Assembly: GCF_041296385.1 (NCBI RefSeq)
Contig: NW_027184085.1
Coordinates: forward strand, 52,233,109 to 52,297,108
DNA: 64,000 nt
Direction of reading: 5' to 3'
Origin: Aphelocoma coerulescens
Lineage: Eukaryota > Chordata > Aves > Passeriformes > Corvidae
Shown: piece by piece, positions 24,326 through 36,540 of the stretch
How the letters are laid out: every line of letters starts with the position of its first letter
Numbering within the stretch: position 1 is the stretch's first letter
Program-made: the position numbers and the translations under genes
The notes under the pieces: model-generated
What the model was told of the DNA's origin: nothing
Databases searched by the model: none
What the model saw: the letters and a program-made list of their open reading frames with translations, nothing else

Positions 24326-26156
24326 TATCTATGTTTAGGAGTTTGCTTTTTCTTTACCAGAAAGTATTTGGTACGATGCAAATATTTTCTGGGTGGAAAA
24401 TTGCTAAACTAAGAGCTATGGAAAAAGAGGTAGGAACAAATCTCACTATAAGATAGAGCTCTTCTTCAGCAACTTTGGGAGGTCAGTGAGGGTAGATATT
24501 TATAATTTAGATCTGTTCCAGCTATTTATTGTATATCGTGTCCCTTAAAATATCCGACAGGTTCTTGTCTGCTGTTATCTCTGAGAAACATTCTGAGAAG
24601 CAGCAGCTTCTTACACAACTGTGCTACAACCTCAAATGGATTGAAGCTAACTTGAATAGCAGCTTCCAGCTGAGACATTCCTACCATCTCTGAAACAGTG
24701 TGTTTGTGGAGGTGTAGGGGGTGAAAGTACCTTCTTTAATGCAATGAGTTTTAGCATTTTGCTGATGCTAAGAGAAGGAAGCCACGGTGGACATGCAAAA
24801 TGCCTGTCCACTGCATCTTGTGTGGAGATGCCAGAACTGCTGTAAGGAGCTTCAACTACCCCCTAATCTATTTAAAAATCCACACAACTCATGACAAAGG
24901 AAATCTAGGAAGTACAGCGCCAAACTTAGATGATATTCAAGAGGAATTCTAGAAGTGTAAAATTATAGTGGGTTTTGAAAGATTTTCTTAGGCATATTTG
25001 TTCAAAACCCACAGATCCTTGTTATTCAGACATTCTGCTTCATATGCTGTTTTGTTATGTGCCTCACTTTAACATTTTTTGTTAAAATGTAACTTCTTAC
25101 AGATATATTTGAAATGTTTATCGGTCTAGAACAGTAAGAGTTCAACTCTTGACATGAGCTTTTTGTCAGTAAATAAATATTGTAAATTAAAATAATTGTT
25201 TCATTCATCAAAAAAATGGGTGCACAGGAAGAAGAGTTGTTTTGAAATCAGTCAAGAATAAGCTAGCTGTCACAAAATAGTCACCAAATACCTCCCCCCT
25301 TTAGACTTCTTCTAAAATATTTATAAACTTAAGTAAGCTATAAAATTTTGTTTACAACAAATGCAGCTTAAAACCTGGTCTCAACCTGTATCTCACTGCA
25401 CCAAACTCAGCTGTTGTTCATAAATTTTAGAAAGCAGAAGGAGTAAAGAGAAGTGCCAGCAAATATGTGCAGCAAAGACAGCGTTTTTCTAAAAAAAAAC
25501 CCGTTGCTGTCCTGAAGCCTGTGTTTGTTTACTTATGAAACCTCTAAAAGCAGAAGGGCACTAAAAATGAAGAGGTTTTGTTAAAATTGTTGAAAATTAG
25601 AGGGCATATCACATTTCATATCTAGATTTTCTTCTTTCCTCTTTCTCAAACAGTTGTACAATCAAGATGGAAAGCTAGAAAGAATAGGTCTAAGATGCAG
25701 ATGAAGAAAATTAAATTAACAAGAGCATCTGATACCCACTTTATCAAATAGTGTGTATAGTTTTGCCATTTGTTAAGCAAGGTCTTATAAGGTGCTCAAC
25801 TATCTTTCTCAGACTGTACTCCTTAATGAAGATATTTTACTTGTTTGGCTTAATATGTTTAATAAAATCAGAAAAGCATGGACATGATATAATTTAATGT
25901 AACCTCTCTTATAGGCCTAAATATGGCAACATAAAGAAAAAATTTGCAAATTTTTTTAATCCTGCTACAGAAGGACAAATTTTACTTCACTTCAGAATAT
26001 GAGCAATACAATATAGAATGCATTTACCTAAATGTAATATACTGAAAATACACTGCATAGTGCCAATATTAAAAACTGGGTAGATCTAGTAGGCTTAAAC
26101 TGTTGTGATATAGGAAGCTGAGCAACGTTATGGGGAATTATAAGAGAGAATTAGGT
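24326..26156. other. Unique AT-rich DNA
   Basis: No gene or repeat recognised. Confidence 0.5.
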
Positions 26157-26519
26157 TGTGAGCTGTAAAACCTGCCTGCAGAGGTGCATGGCAGCACAAA
26201 GGAGCACATGGCAGCCCACGGAGAGGCTTGTCTCCACCGGGCCCTGGGGGCAGGAGGTGCCACAGGGCAGACCCCTACAGAGAGGAGCCTGCCGGGAGCT
26301 GAGGGACGGGTGAACAGCGAGTGGTCACCCCATAGAAGGACATTTGGAAAGTGCGTTGCTGATGTGGCAACACGGGATAGGTCACGTAGTGAGGATTTCC
26401 ACGTAAGGAAATACTGTGCCTTGGAAAAGTGTATAAAACCAGCTCGTTCCTTTGAATAAATTACTCAGATTCCCTGCCGGTCTGGATCCAGGCCTCAATC
26501 ACCGACACAAAGTATTACA
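26157..26519 (+). mobile_element. Endogenous retrovirus LTR, CpG-rich, sense
   Basis: About 350 bp, distinctly richer in G, C and CpG than the flanks. It ends with a TATAAAA box (26432-26438) and an AATAAA signal (26455-26460), the layout of an LTR U3-R boundary on the plus strand. TGTAA at 26164 and TTACA at 26515-26519 could be the inverted termini, but TG at 26157 is an alternative start, and neither choice gives a matching target duplication. About a dozen CpG sites survive, which suggests a younger insertion than most repeats here. The 91-codon frame inside it does not resemble a retroviral protein. No internal sequence is next to it, so it is probably a solo LTR. Confidence 0.7.
26432..26460 (+). 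promoter_or_regulatory. TATA box and overlapping AATAAA of the LTR
   Basis: TATAAAA at 26432 and AATAAA at 26455 are only 23 bp apart start to start. The polyadenylation signal would therefore sit close to the expected transcription start. This compact layout implies a very short R region, or a signal shared with U3. Confidence 0.55.
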
Positions 26520-27611
26520 GAATTCCAAGTTCCAAACTGGACTTTCATGCATTATAAAGTTCACAAATGCAACTGCTAACTAATCATTCACACTGCAGGG
26601 CAGCTTCTGTGAATTTCATATGTTGGTAACTGGTGGAGCCAAAGTTGTTAACTGAACTATTAGTGTTTAGTAATTTAACTGCTTGATGGCTTAGATCAGA
26701 ATAAAGCTTATCTCTATTTTAATACTGGATGAGGAAAAATATCTCAGTATGTTCACATATTAAAATATCTCTAAATAAATATTGATGTCATACTAAAATG
26801 ACCAGATTTATGGGCAAGGTTTGTCTGTCATTTAAAATTATTGAAAAATCACTGGCTGTACTGAGACGTCACAGTTTGGCAAATAAAAAAAAGGATAAAT
26901 CCCAGGTTAAAACCAGTGACATAATGGGACAATTTGATATCAGTTTGTAAGAAGAAATCAATATACCAGTAATTCTTTAAACACAATCCTATATTTGGAG
27001 CAGAGGCATGGCCTAAAGCAGGTTAGACTCAGTCACCAGTAAATAAGCATCACTTATAAAATATCATTTCACATTATAAGTGTCCCAAATTTGTTTTCAG
27101 TACTGTCTACATTGTCCTTCTGACCAACTGATATAAATGAGAACACGTCTGAGGAATATTCAGCAGAAAAAGGTGATGAAAAACAAAGTGTAGACTCTTG
27201 CAATTTTTCCAGTATATCAGAGTCTGAGAGCTAAATGTGGTGTGGCAGAATAAATTATTAAAAATACTGGATAAAATCTTTTATGATGGTGAATATGAAT
27301 GAAGAGATTCTGAAGGTTTATTTGGCTGAGGAATGGTAATAGTTTATTAATCAAATCAAAAAAGGTAAAGCTGATAGTTGGGCGCAGTCTTTAAGAACTA
27401 AACTTCCACTGAGTTCTGATACTATTGAAATCCCCTTTCACCCTATGCCACTTTTCACTTCAGTTTTTAATTTTCTCTGAAGTTGTCCCAAGAACCTCAG
27501 CAACCTCTTTGATTTCAGTGTTTTGCAAACATTTAATTTTACTGTTAAAAGTAGAAGAATATATTCTCAAATCTTTGAATGACCATCTGTCATAGTAAAT
27601 TCTCATCATTC
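26520..27611. other. Unique AT-rich DNA
   Basis: No feature recognised. Confidence 0.5.
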
Positions 27612-27685
27612 ACAGAACCATAGAATATTCTGAGTGGGAAGAGACTCACAAACCTTTTCAAGTCCAAATGCTGGCCTTTATAGTT
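27612..27685 (-). mobile_element. CR1 LINE, 3' end fragment
   Basis: The plus strand reads CAGAACCATAGAATATTCTG, then GTGGGAAGAGACTCACAAA and AGTCCAAATGCTGGCC. This is the reverse complement of the last 75 bases or so of CR1. Its body is missing, so it is a short truncated insertion. Confidence 0.75.
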
Positions 27686-27984
27686 TTCTTTTTTCAAGCA
27701 CATGATTGATCCCATCTTTGCCCTTGGCACAGTAGAACCTATTTTCCAAGCTTCTGTCTAACAGTAGCTAATTATTGTTTACAGTAACTGATTAGATGGT
27801 GTACAAGAATTTCCACTGCAGACCTGTGTCTGTTGGTCTAGTAGGCATTAGCTAGGTTATAATAGTGCAATAGCAACAAGAACTAATTTTTTTCCACTTT
27901 TATTTACTAACAATCAATTTTAAAAATCCTCCATTTTTTGCTGTAAAAATTTAGAGTCAGAGAGATACTTCTTCATCCTCCTCA

Positions 27985-28700
27985 TTCCACCAGTCTCCTC
28001 TGCACAATAGGTCTGAGGCTTTGTGTGTAGAAGACCAGCCTAGGGATGAAGTGGATGAAGGTCCAGTCACAGCAGAGGCATGACCACAAACAGTAACATT
28101 AATTCACTGTATTACAGCTGCTTACAACAAGAAGAAGAGATGGGGTTTAGTTGTAGGAGATTCCCTTCTAAAAGGACCAGAGGGTCTCATATGCCAACTG
28201 GGCCCAACCCATAGGGAGGTCTGCTGCCTCTCTGGGTTAAGGATGTCATCAGGAGACTTCCAAGCCTGATGTGGCGTATGGACTACTGCCTGATACTGAT
28301 CTTCAATATATGGTGCAAGGAAGTGGCAGCACGTAGTCTGAGGGCAACCAAAAGAATTTCAGGGCCTTTGGACATTTGGTGTAGGAATCTGGGGCGCAAG
28401 TTATTTTCTCATCTATACTTCCAGTTGAAAACAGCAGCATCTGGAAAAACAGATGGGCTGAATCTATTGATATAAGTCTTCACAGAAGGTGTTATCCCCA
28501 AAATTTGGGGTTTTCTGACAGTGGTATGGCCTATTCAGGGTCAAGCATGCTGGCATCAGACATGATACATCATCTCAATGAGAAAGGAGAAAAGTTCTTT
28601 ACCTGGGAACTAGTGAGACTTATTGGCACAGCTTTAAAGTTACTACGATGGGGGGGAGGAGCAATATCACGCTTGTTCTTGGAAAACTGTGGGATGATGT
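27985..28700 (+). pseudogene. CR1 LINE ORF1 remnant with GDSL/SGNH esterase-like domain
   Basis: CR1 ORF1 encodes a nucleic-acid-binding protein that ends in a GDSL (SGNH) esterase-like domain. Here the plus strand reads WGLVVGDSLLKGPEG at 28141-28185, with the GDSL block at 28156-28167. It is followed in shifting frames by REVCCLSGL, RLPSL and DYCLILIFNIW (CR1: REVCCLPGA, RLPSLV, DYYPLLLFHVG). The C-terminal part at about 28500-28640 reads NLGFSDSGMAYSGSSMLAS, then DMIHHLNEKGEK and LVRLIGTALK (CR1: NFGFFDHG..., DGIHL...GK, L..LI..ALN). The Asp and His of the catalytic D-x-x-H are still visible. At least two frameshifts and several stops make it a pseudogene. The EN/RT ORF2 does not follow downstream, so only the 5' part of the element survives. 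Confidence 0.78.
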
Positions 28701-31700
28701 GAAAAAAGTTAGATGGAGAGGGTACTTTTGACGGTCCTCTGCAGGTGTCTCTGAGATGTACCAGCCACACTGAATCACACCTGCAGTCTTACAGTGATGA
28801 GCCAAGGACTCCTGAAATAATAGAAACCAACCGGGAAAAAATTTTGGTATTTGTGCAGTTTAAGCCTGTATTACATCCACCCCCAAAATCCATTGCAAGT
28901 GAAAATATAATAGTTTTGGATTACAGCTTTTAAATAAGTATACAATTAACTACAGGTTAAAATTTGTTCCAAAACTACTAGAAAACTGAATTTAGTACTC
29001 AGTGTATCCATCCACATCCTGAGTCATACAGAAGTTCTGCCCATGACAGGTTTCTGTCTACTGTTTTATTATCAAGCCCCAAAAGAATCCTAAGACACAT
29101 TCATTTCAGAAGTTTAGAGAACAGTTCCTTCTTATAAACAAGTGAAAACAAAGAGATGGAATCTTATTTTTTAGACTGCTTTGTTTTCTTCTGCAAGTTC
29201 CTACAAGAAAGGTATTGACAGGAAGGTGCCACACTGTAGGCCAGCAGGAGGTCATCAATCAGGATAACAGCACATCCCATGCTCACTGTGCTAACTATGG
29301 ATCACACAGAAAAGTGGAAAATTTGCATCTACAGGACAAATGGGTATTCTGAGACATCAGCAATTCAGAGATTCAGAGATGGCTGTGAAAGCCTTTTGCA
29401 AATCTTACTCCAACACCTGCAGATTTATATCTTCCCATCTTCTAAGAACTTGAGTTTTTAATTTCTCAGACTGGTCTTGTCTATTTTGTAAAAAAACATT
29501 TAAATGACAGAAGGAAGTAATAATGACAATGCTCACCTTCATAAGCGTAGTAAGTACAGCTAATTTGCAATGTTATTTGTACTCAGCAACTGTTCCTCAC
29601 TTTAGAGGGTCAATGTTTTAGTCTCGGTCTTAAGCAGAAGTAGCATAACAGGTTAGGAGACCCGAAAAACTTGTAATAATTTTATTGGGACTTCTAGTAA
29701 TAATTGTAAAGGTCATAATTATAGTTCTTTAGTTTTATGGAGAAGTTATAAATGTCTGGTTTATAACAGCTACTGTTTAAGGTAACAATTGAATAGCAAC
29801 TTTATTATTAAATGAAAATCATATTCTTCATGAAAACAATTCACAAAAACAATTTCCACACTATGGCTCCATGAAAAAACCAAAAACGACCAACAAAAAC
29901 CCCTTAGATTTTGAATTACAAAACATTACCTGAGCCAGTCAAGAACATTGTAAATTTTATTCTTTATCGTACTACCCAAGACACCTGAACTTTACCTGAA
30001 CTACCTGTGTTTAAAAAGACATAACCTAAGGGAAACACATGATGAAAAGTTCTTTTGAAAACAATTCCCTTGATCGAAACTGTTTTTCCTGCTTCAACAA
30101 TGAATGTTCTGTGAGAATATGAACCTGTTTTTCAGGGGAGGATGGTGTAGAGAATGCAAGGCAAAGCTGAAGAAAAAGATCAGAAGACAGCATAGATGAG
30201 CTGGATAGTAAAGGATTTTTTTTTCTTTTTCTGAACAAAAGGCAGGACCAGGTACAGAGGATACAGAGAAAACTGCTCAGTTGTGAAAGTAAAGGGGAAA
30301 TGAATTGTGGAATGTAGCTGGAAATGTTACAAGAAGGTCATCCAAAGTTAAATGGATGGGCTTGAAATATAGAAAGGAAATGAACGTAAAACTATAGCAG
30401 GTGTACTCCACTATGAACTCAAGTCATATTTGTATGATTCCTGTTGTGCAAGATAGCCCCAGTCTGCTTGACATACTCATGAAAAATACTTATTTCACCT
30501 GTAATGAATGTCATTTTAAAGTTACTTATGATGCTCATTTGGGTATTATTTTAGGCTCAGTTCCTCCTCCTACCTGCATCAAATTTTTTTCTTTTCCTGT
30601 CTGAAAAAGTCAATCATGTGAAAACAAAATCAAAATGAAAAAATTAGGAAAGCAGTCACAATAGTCATAATTAAAATGCATGCAAAGACTAAAATAGAAC
30701 TTCCATCTGCAGTTATTTATAAAACTTGTGAAAGTAATAGGTTTAGTTCACTTCAGATAAGAATAAATAAATTCAAATCAATTCAAATTCCTGTTGTTTT
30801 TCACAAGGAGGAAACCACTTCAAGTATTTTGAGAAATTACCAAGAGACATTCACTACTTTGGGGTTGTCATTGCCTATTACAGTATAGTTGCTGGTTGTA
30901 AAACTGATAGTAGTTTTAGACCAGAATAATATTATAAATTAAGCTTTTTCACTTTAAGTGTTTAAAGGTTCTGGCAAGAAATCTTAATATTATTTATCTT
31001 CATTTATCTGTATTTACCACTAACAGCTTATACCACAATACAAGGTATATAGCCCATAAAAAGATCTTTTTCTCAGAGTTTAAGTTAGTATCCATAACAA
31101 AAGAAAATCCTTTATCTGAATTTGATAGGGTAGCGAAAAGTTGAAATTGATGGAAAAAGTTGCAATCTTTAATATCATATTTTATTACCTCTTTGCACAG
31201 ATTCCCAGGTTATCATTCTCACATTTGTTAATGAAATAGGCTTGATCAACCTCTCTTCTACATTGTCATTTACACTGCTGTGTTTTACAGTCTAAGTTTT
31301 TAATGATCTCTAGTTGTTGTTATGGTTATAATAGTAATGAAATCCATGATATGATGCCATTAGCAATCTGCATAAAAGCTAGGCATTCAAGGTCAGTTGA
31401 GTTCTCAAAACAATATTTCAATTAGTTGGTTTGTAGCAGCTTTGGGGTTTTGTAGCCAACAGTCACAGAAGCTGACACATATAATTAACACACGTTTTCA
31501 TGTTGTGGGTTCATTTACCAGGAAAATGCCTTGAAGATTTTCTGACAGGTCTGGATCCTGAAGAGGAAAACTGCAAGATGGTTTTGGGCACAATGGAGTA
31601 TTCTTAGGAGAAAAAGACATAATTCAGTTTTCTTGCTTTTGTACAAAACTATATTTGCTACTATTTTTTGGTTTTTTTTATCTGTGACAGCGCTGCCGAT

Positions 31701-32139
31701 TATACTTGGACTTTTTTGTGAAGTAAAGGTATTCCACTGATCTCTAGGTAACTCAATCTAGAAATACTAAACTCTTTCACATGGAAAAAAATAGGTTTAA
31801 CTGACTGACTCACTGTTGGAGTGAAAGCTCCCCTGGCCCAGAGGGAAGCCAAAGTACAGGGGTTGAATTAAAACCTTTGGACAAGCTGAGAAACATGAAG
31901 CTACACCAAAGTAAAATAGAAATACAGATTTTTAACTTTTAGTAAAAATTTATGCTAAGTGCCTTAAACATTAAAAAGCTGCAGCAGAGACCTTAAACAC
32001 AGTTCTTGCTGCAGCAGTGATATCTTTCCACAGAATTCTTTACTTTAGACAAAATATAGATAGAATTATGCTGTTCACATTTTTTAGATAGAGTGTTCAC
32101 ATAAACAGTAAGAACTGATGGAAATTGTATATGCAAATC
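28701..32139. other. Mostly unique AT-rich DNA
   Basis: No gene recognised. The first 120 bp may be the tail of the CR1 ORF1 copy. From about 31814 (TGTTGGAGTGAAAGCTCC) the sequence could already belong to the retroelement relic that follows, since that opening resembles the terminus of the 22704 LTR. Confidence 0.4.
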
Positions 32140-33470
32140 TGTGTGATACCTGTGTAACACTTGTGTAAGACTTAGGATTGTTAGAATTAGACCAGGATAG
32201 GTTAGGAAAAGGAAAACTAGAATCGTGTGTTATTGGTCAATTAGCAAATATAATCCACACTTCTGTAAGAAAAACTATAGAGTATAGAGTCTAGAAAATA
32301 GAGAATAGGGTATAGAGTATATGGAGCATATAGAGCACATAGAAGAAGAAGAAGAAGCTGGTTTTGCCTGCTGTTGCTGCTGCTGCTTGGATTTATTATG
32401 TAACTCCATTTGAACTCTGCCTTCAAGAAAGCTATGAGACTATGGAACAAAGAACTTAGCAGAACAGCAGCCTCCTCTGCTCTTTTACCCTGGTCCAAGA
32501 AGGAAGAACCCTGTCAAAAGTTCAACAGCTCATGAAGAAGCTCATACTGCTAGTGTTATCATATCTCATAACTGATAGTTGTATCTCTAATTGCTGCAGT
32601 AGAGCAATGGGAGCTCTCTATTTCTCCAAGACTTTGAAGTACCTTCTAATATGGAAGCATATCATTGTCCAATGGATTGGCAAGCAAAGTGGACTTTTCT
32701 CTTTTCCTCTCCCTTACACTATTTTGTATAATGTACGTTAAGTACCAACCTGCCTGAATACATTTTAAACATGAAACATAGATTTAGAAGAAACATAAAG
32801 ATTTTAGTTATAGGCTAGCTGTGTTGAGATTAGTTAGAATAGGAAGGAATTTGGGCCCAGCTAGACTTAATTAAAATAATTAAGAGAGCTGGACCTGAAA
32901 CGGGTTTTAAGATGTTAGTAACTGATTACCAAATAACTGATGATCTGTCATTTGTATGTTTGCTTAGCTGTGCTTAGAACGAGGAACAGAAACATTGATA
33001 AATTGGTCTAGGGAACAAGGACAATTACCAGTTTCCTCCCTCTGTGGGAACCTGTTCAAAAGTCACAAAAGAGGAAACTTAGAGGTCACTAAAGTAATTA
33101 GGATTGTTAAAGTTCAGAAAGGAAAAAAGGTCAAAATGAGGAAGATGAGCTACTTCATCTTTTTTTGGGACCACTGACCCAATTCAAGACCACCAACTCA
33201 ATTCAGAACACACACTACACATGCTTAATGACATTTAAGCTCATTTCCATACGAAGCAGAGAATGGGAGGTGTTAATGTTATGAATATGCATTTGTATTT
33301 TGGATATTCATAATTTTTGTAAATAAAAAGCTTTGTGTTTGCTTGGATTGGGGCCCTGCCTCTTAGGGAGCTATCCCACACAGTGCCTGGCACCAAAATA
33401 AACATGCACTTTCTAACTTTAAATGGTTAGAGAGTTTTGTCCATCTCAGTTGGATATCGATATTAGATCA
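32140..33470 (+). mobile_element. LTR-retroelement relic, probable
   Basis: The 3' part (33250-33440) looks like an LTR end. GTAAATAAAAAGC near 33319-33331 could serve as a TATA-like element. AATAAA follows near 33399, and then comes an AT-rich U5-like stretch ending near GGATATCGATA, which resembles bird LTR ends I remember. Upstream are a TATAGAG-rich stretch (32275-32335), a run of GAA codon-like repeats (32341-32357) and CTG-type repeats (32371-32388). I could not fix termini, target duplications or retroviral genes. The block may hold one long LTR or two degraded ones. Confidence 0.4.
32275..32390 (+). repeat. Imperfect TATAGAG repeats, then (GAA)n and (TGC)n
   Basis: TATAGAGTA-type words repeat imperfectly from 32275. 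They are followed by AGAAGAAGAAGAAGAAG and, about 15 bp later, TGTTGCTGCTGCTGCT. Three different short repeats lie within 115 bp. Confidence 0.8.
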
Positions 33471-33840
33471 ATATTCCTATTTTGGTAAATCAACATGCCT
33501 CTAAAATCTCTGAGTTGTCCTAATTATAGTAGTGTGACCTCTAGAAGAAACACCTTAGTAACCCCTGTGCAGAACTTAGTAGTGCATGGGCAAAAGATTT
33601 CAGCCTAATATATTGGAAAATAAATACATATGGGCATAGAGATTCTCATTCTACATTTTTTCCCATTCATTTTAATAACTGGAAAAGCATACATTCATGA
33701 ATCTGTGACAGTCCTAAACAAAAAGTCTGAGGAATATATGTCAGCTACTCTCATGACAATTAGGGCATATTTGTAGGATAAATAAATGATGCCAATACTC
33801 TTTCAGATCTCAGCATGTTTGTGTTCAAGGTGGGACTTTG

Positions 33841-33882
33841 ACTTTGGTTTCTGAAGGGTGAACTTTGGTTTCTGAGGGGTGA
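33841..33882 (+). repeat. 21-bp tandem duplication
   Basis: Two adjacent 21-base copies of ACTTTGGTTTCTGAAGGGTG plus A, differing at one position (A/G). A partial third copy (GACTTTG) precedes them. The near-identity indicates recent slippage or duplication. Confidence 0.9.
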
Positions 33883-36464
33883 ACAAGTAAATTTGTTTAG
33901 GGGAGATGTCAACAAAAGTTCAATTTTCTAGGTAAAGCCCACTGTAAGTCTGTGTAATGAATACTTTTTTTCCTGCTGAAGTGTTAAAATAATTTTTTAA
34001 AAATTGCATTTTTTCTCTCTATCTTTACAAAAGCCTATATATATTATTACAGTATGTGTGGTGATCTGAAGTTTTCAGAATGTTAAAACATGGATCAACA
34101 AGAAACCAAGGGAAAAAAATATTGTTCATAAGAGTGAATCCTTTCAAAGCAAAGGAATCTCTAGGAAAACATTGCTAGCATTGTACTGATGAAAAATTGC
34201 AGTCTTCTTGTGTGGATTTCCCTAAACCAGAATCATACTACACCATAAGTTAGAGAAAGCTGAGTGTCATCACTGAAGAAAAACCATCACACAGAAATTA
34301 AATACCTAAATTTTGATAGCATCTTCTGATGCAAACTCTCTGACCAGAACTGAGCAGTTCAACAAACTGACCTGTGTCCAAATACGGTAATTCTTCAAAA
34401 TATATCTGTTGGGGAAAAAAAGAAAAAAAGGAGTGTTAATGGTAATGCATGGTCATCATCTCCCTTTTGTCTCAGGCATCCAGAATTTCAGTAGTTGCCA
34501 ACAGTTTCCTACTAAGATATTGGGCAATCAGAAATTTGGTTAGTCCACTTCCCCCACAAATTATATTAATCAAATTAGGACATTTACTGGATTGTCTGAA
34601 ACATAAAATTTTATGAAGAAATATTCTAAGGGCACTAGATCGTGTTTTGAGTCTCAGGAATTTTTAATTCACTTTTAAGTAGATATCAGGAGAACATCTG
34701 ACCATTGGAGGGGCAGTCTCAAGAAAGCAAGCTAAGTACAAGAAGACACTAAAAAACATAAGGAATCAAGAAATTAAATGAGGAAATTGAAATATTCATA
34801 TGATGTCCCAGGACAAACTGTTGTTTATCAATAAGCATCACCTTCAGAAGCCTTCTAGCTATTAACTAGTGAAGCTCATCTTCCAGAAGGAAGTTCTGCA
34901 GAAAACTGTGTTAATAATACAGAAATCCACTGGATGTAAAAATACTTAACAAACACAATTCACAAATGCATACATGGCAAGGATCCAAGGATCAAATTAA
35001 CTCTCTGGTGTGTCTATACTAAGCATCTACTTTATTTCTCAAAGAAATATATTAAAACCACCAGAAGTTTTAAGAATGGCATAAATCAATCAAAAAATGA
35101 TATTTAGTTGTTCTCAGCAATTGTTTTGTTTAAACCCCATTTTTTCAGTGACACTGCTTTTTTTCAATCCCATAAGACAAAAGAACTGAAAAAAACAGTT
35201 TGATGAAAATATGTATCTGATGGTGGTTCTATGAAGGATATAAAATTGCCGTTTTTACTCCCACAGAGAAAGTACTTGTCAAATGCCACTGCATGAAAAG
35301 CACCTCACCTAGGCAGCAATGACAATGAGGAAGTAGGTGTTCCTATGTGTTTGGAAGTACTGCTGCCCTCAATTCAACATCCCAAGTACGAAAACTACTC
35401 CAGTTACTTCAAATATAATGCCTCTGTAATTTGCTGAACTTCATTATAATTGCGAGGTTAAGAGTAAGTAATTAATAAGACAGAGTATGGAAAAATAATT
35501 ACAGAAAATAAGAAGCAGGAGATACAAAACCGTCTTCTGCCAACCTATGCAAATGTACAGCAGGCTTCAGAATAAGAGTAATACTTCATGACCATAAGCA
35601 CAGACACAAGTAATGCCTGGTATTTAATTTGAATGCTTGCCAGAAGAGACAACATACCTAGGTGTATTAAGAGTGAAACATAATTTGAAACAACTGAAAA
35701 AAATTGAATATTCTTCAAAAAAGACAAGTTCTATTGTCATGAAAATTGCAGTTCTCATAGTGGAATGTATGTCAAAATCTTATTCTCTATGCTAATCAGG
35801 GTAAATTTCCTAACAATTACTTCTGTCATTAAAATTTATGAATGCATTAATATAATTCCCAAATTACAAATATAACCCAGAAATATTACAAAGCAATATA
35901 AAGATTATTGCATTCCTCAAAAGAATGACAGAGCATTTTAAATTTTAGGCAGGAGATTTTACTAACTCAAACCCTGTGAAAGTTGACAGAACAACTCTGT
36001 TGTTGTAATAGAATTAAAATATTTATTTTGTTGTAATATCCACTATTTCATCATGCCCAAATCAATCCAATTGAACATCATCAGCCAGTGATATTATCCA
36101 TACCTTTTTTTAATAAGATACTGAATGATTAATAAATATTCTTCATTGTTGTATAAAAGTAAAGTGCTTACATTCAAATTAAATTTATTCTTAGGTTCAG
36201 AAAGAAGAAAGTTCATACACAGTTGGGTTTTTTTCTGCCTTCCTTGTTTTCTGAGGAAGAATGAACTTAGTGGTTACTGAGCAACTGAGAGGGATTGTAA
36301 TTGATTCATTTTTCCTAGAAAAAAAAAATTCTTAATTCACTTGTCTGCTCACTATTTCCAGTTACAACCTATAATTTTATGCATTTTTTCTGATAAGATC
36401 CAGAGAAAATATGGAAATATATGTAATAACTATGAACTAGAAAGAATAACTAGACATTGAAGTA

Positions 36465-36540
36465 GTTTAATTCATAATAACAAAGTTCAAAATAAAAAGA
36501 GTGGTTTAATTCATAATAACAAAATTCAAAATAAAAAGTC
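36465..36540 (+). repeat. 39-bp tandem duplication
   Basis: GTTTAATTCATAATAACAAA, with its following 19 bases, occurs at 36465 and again at 36504. The copies differ at one base (G/A) over 35 compared positions. The high identity in non-repetitive DNA suggests a recent duplication. Confidence 0.9.
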
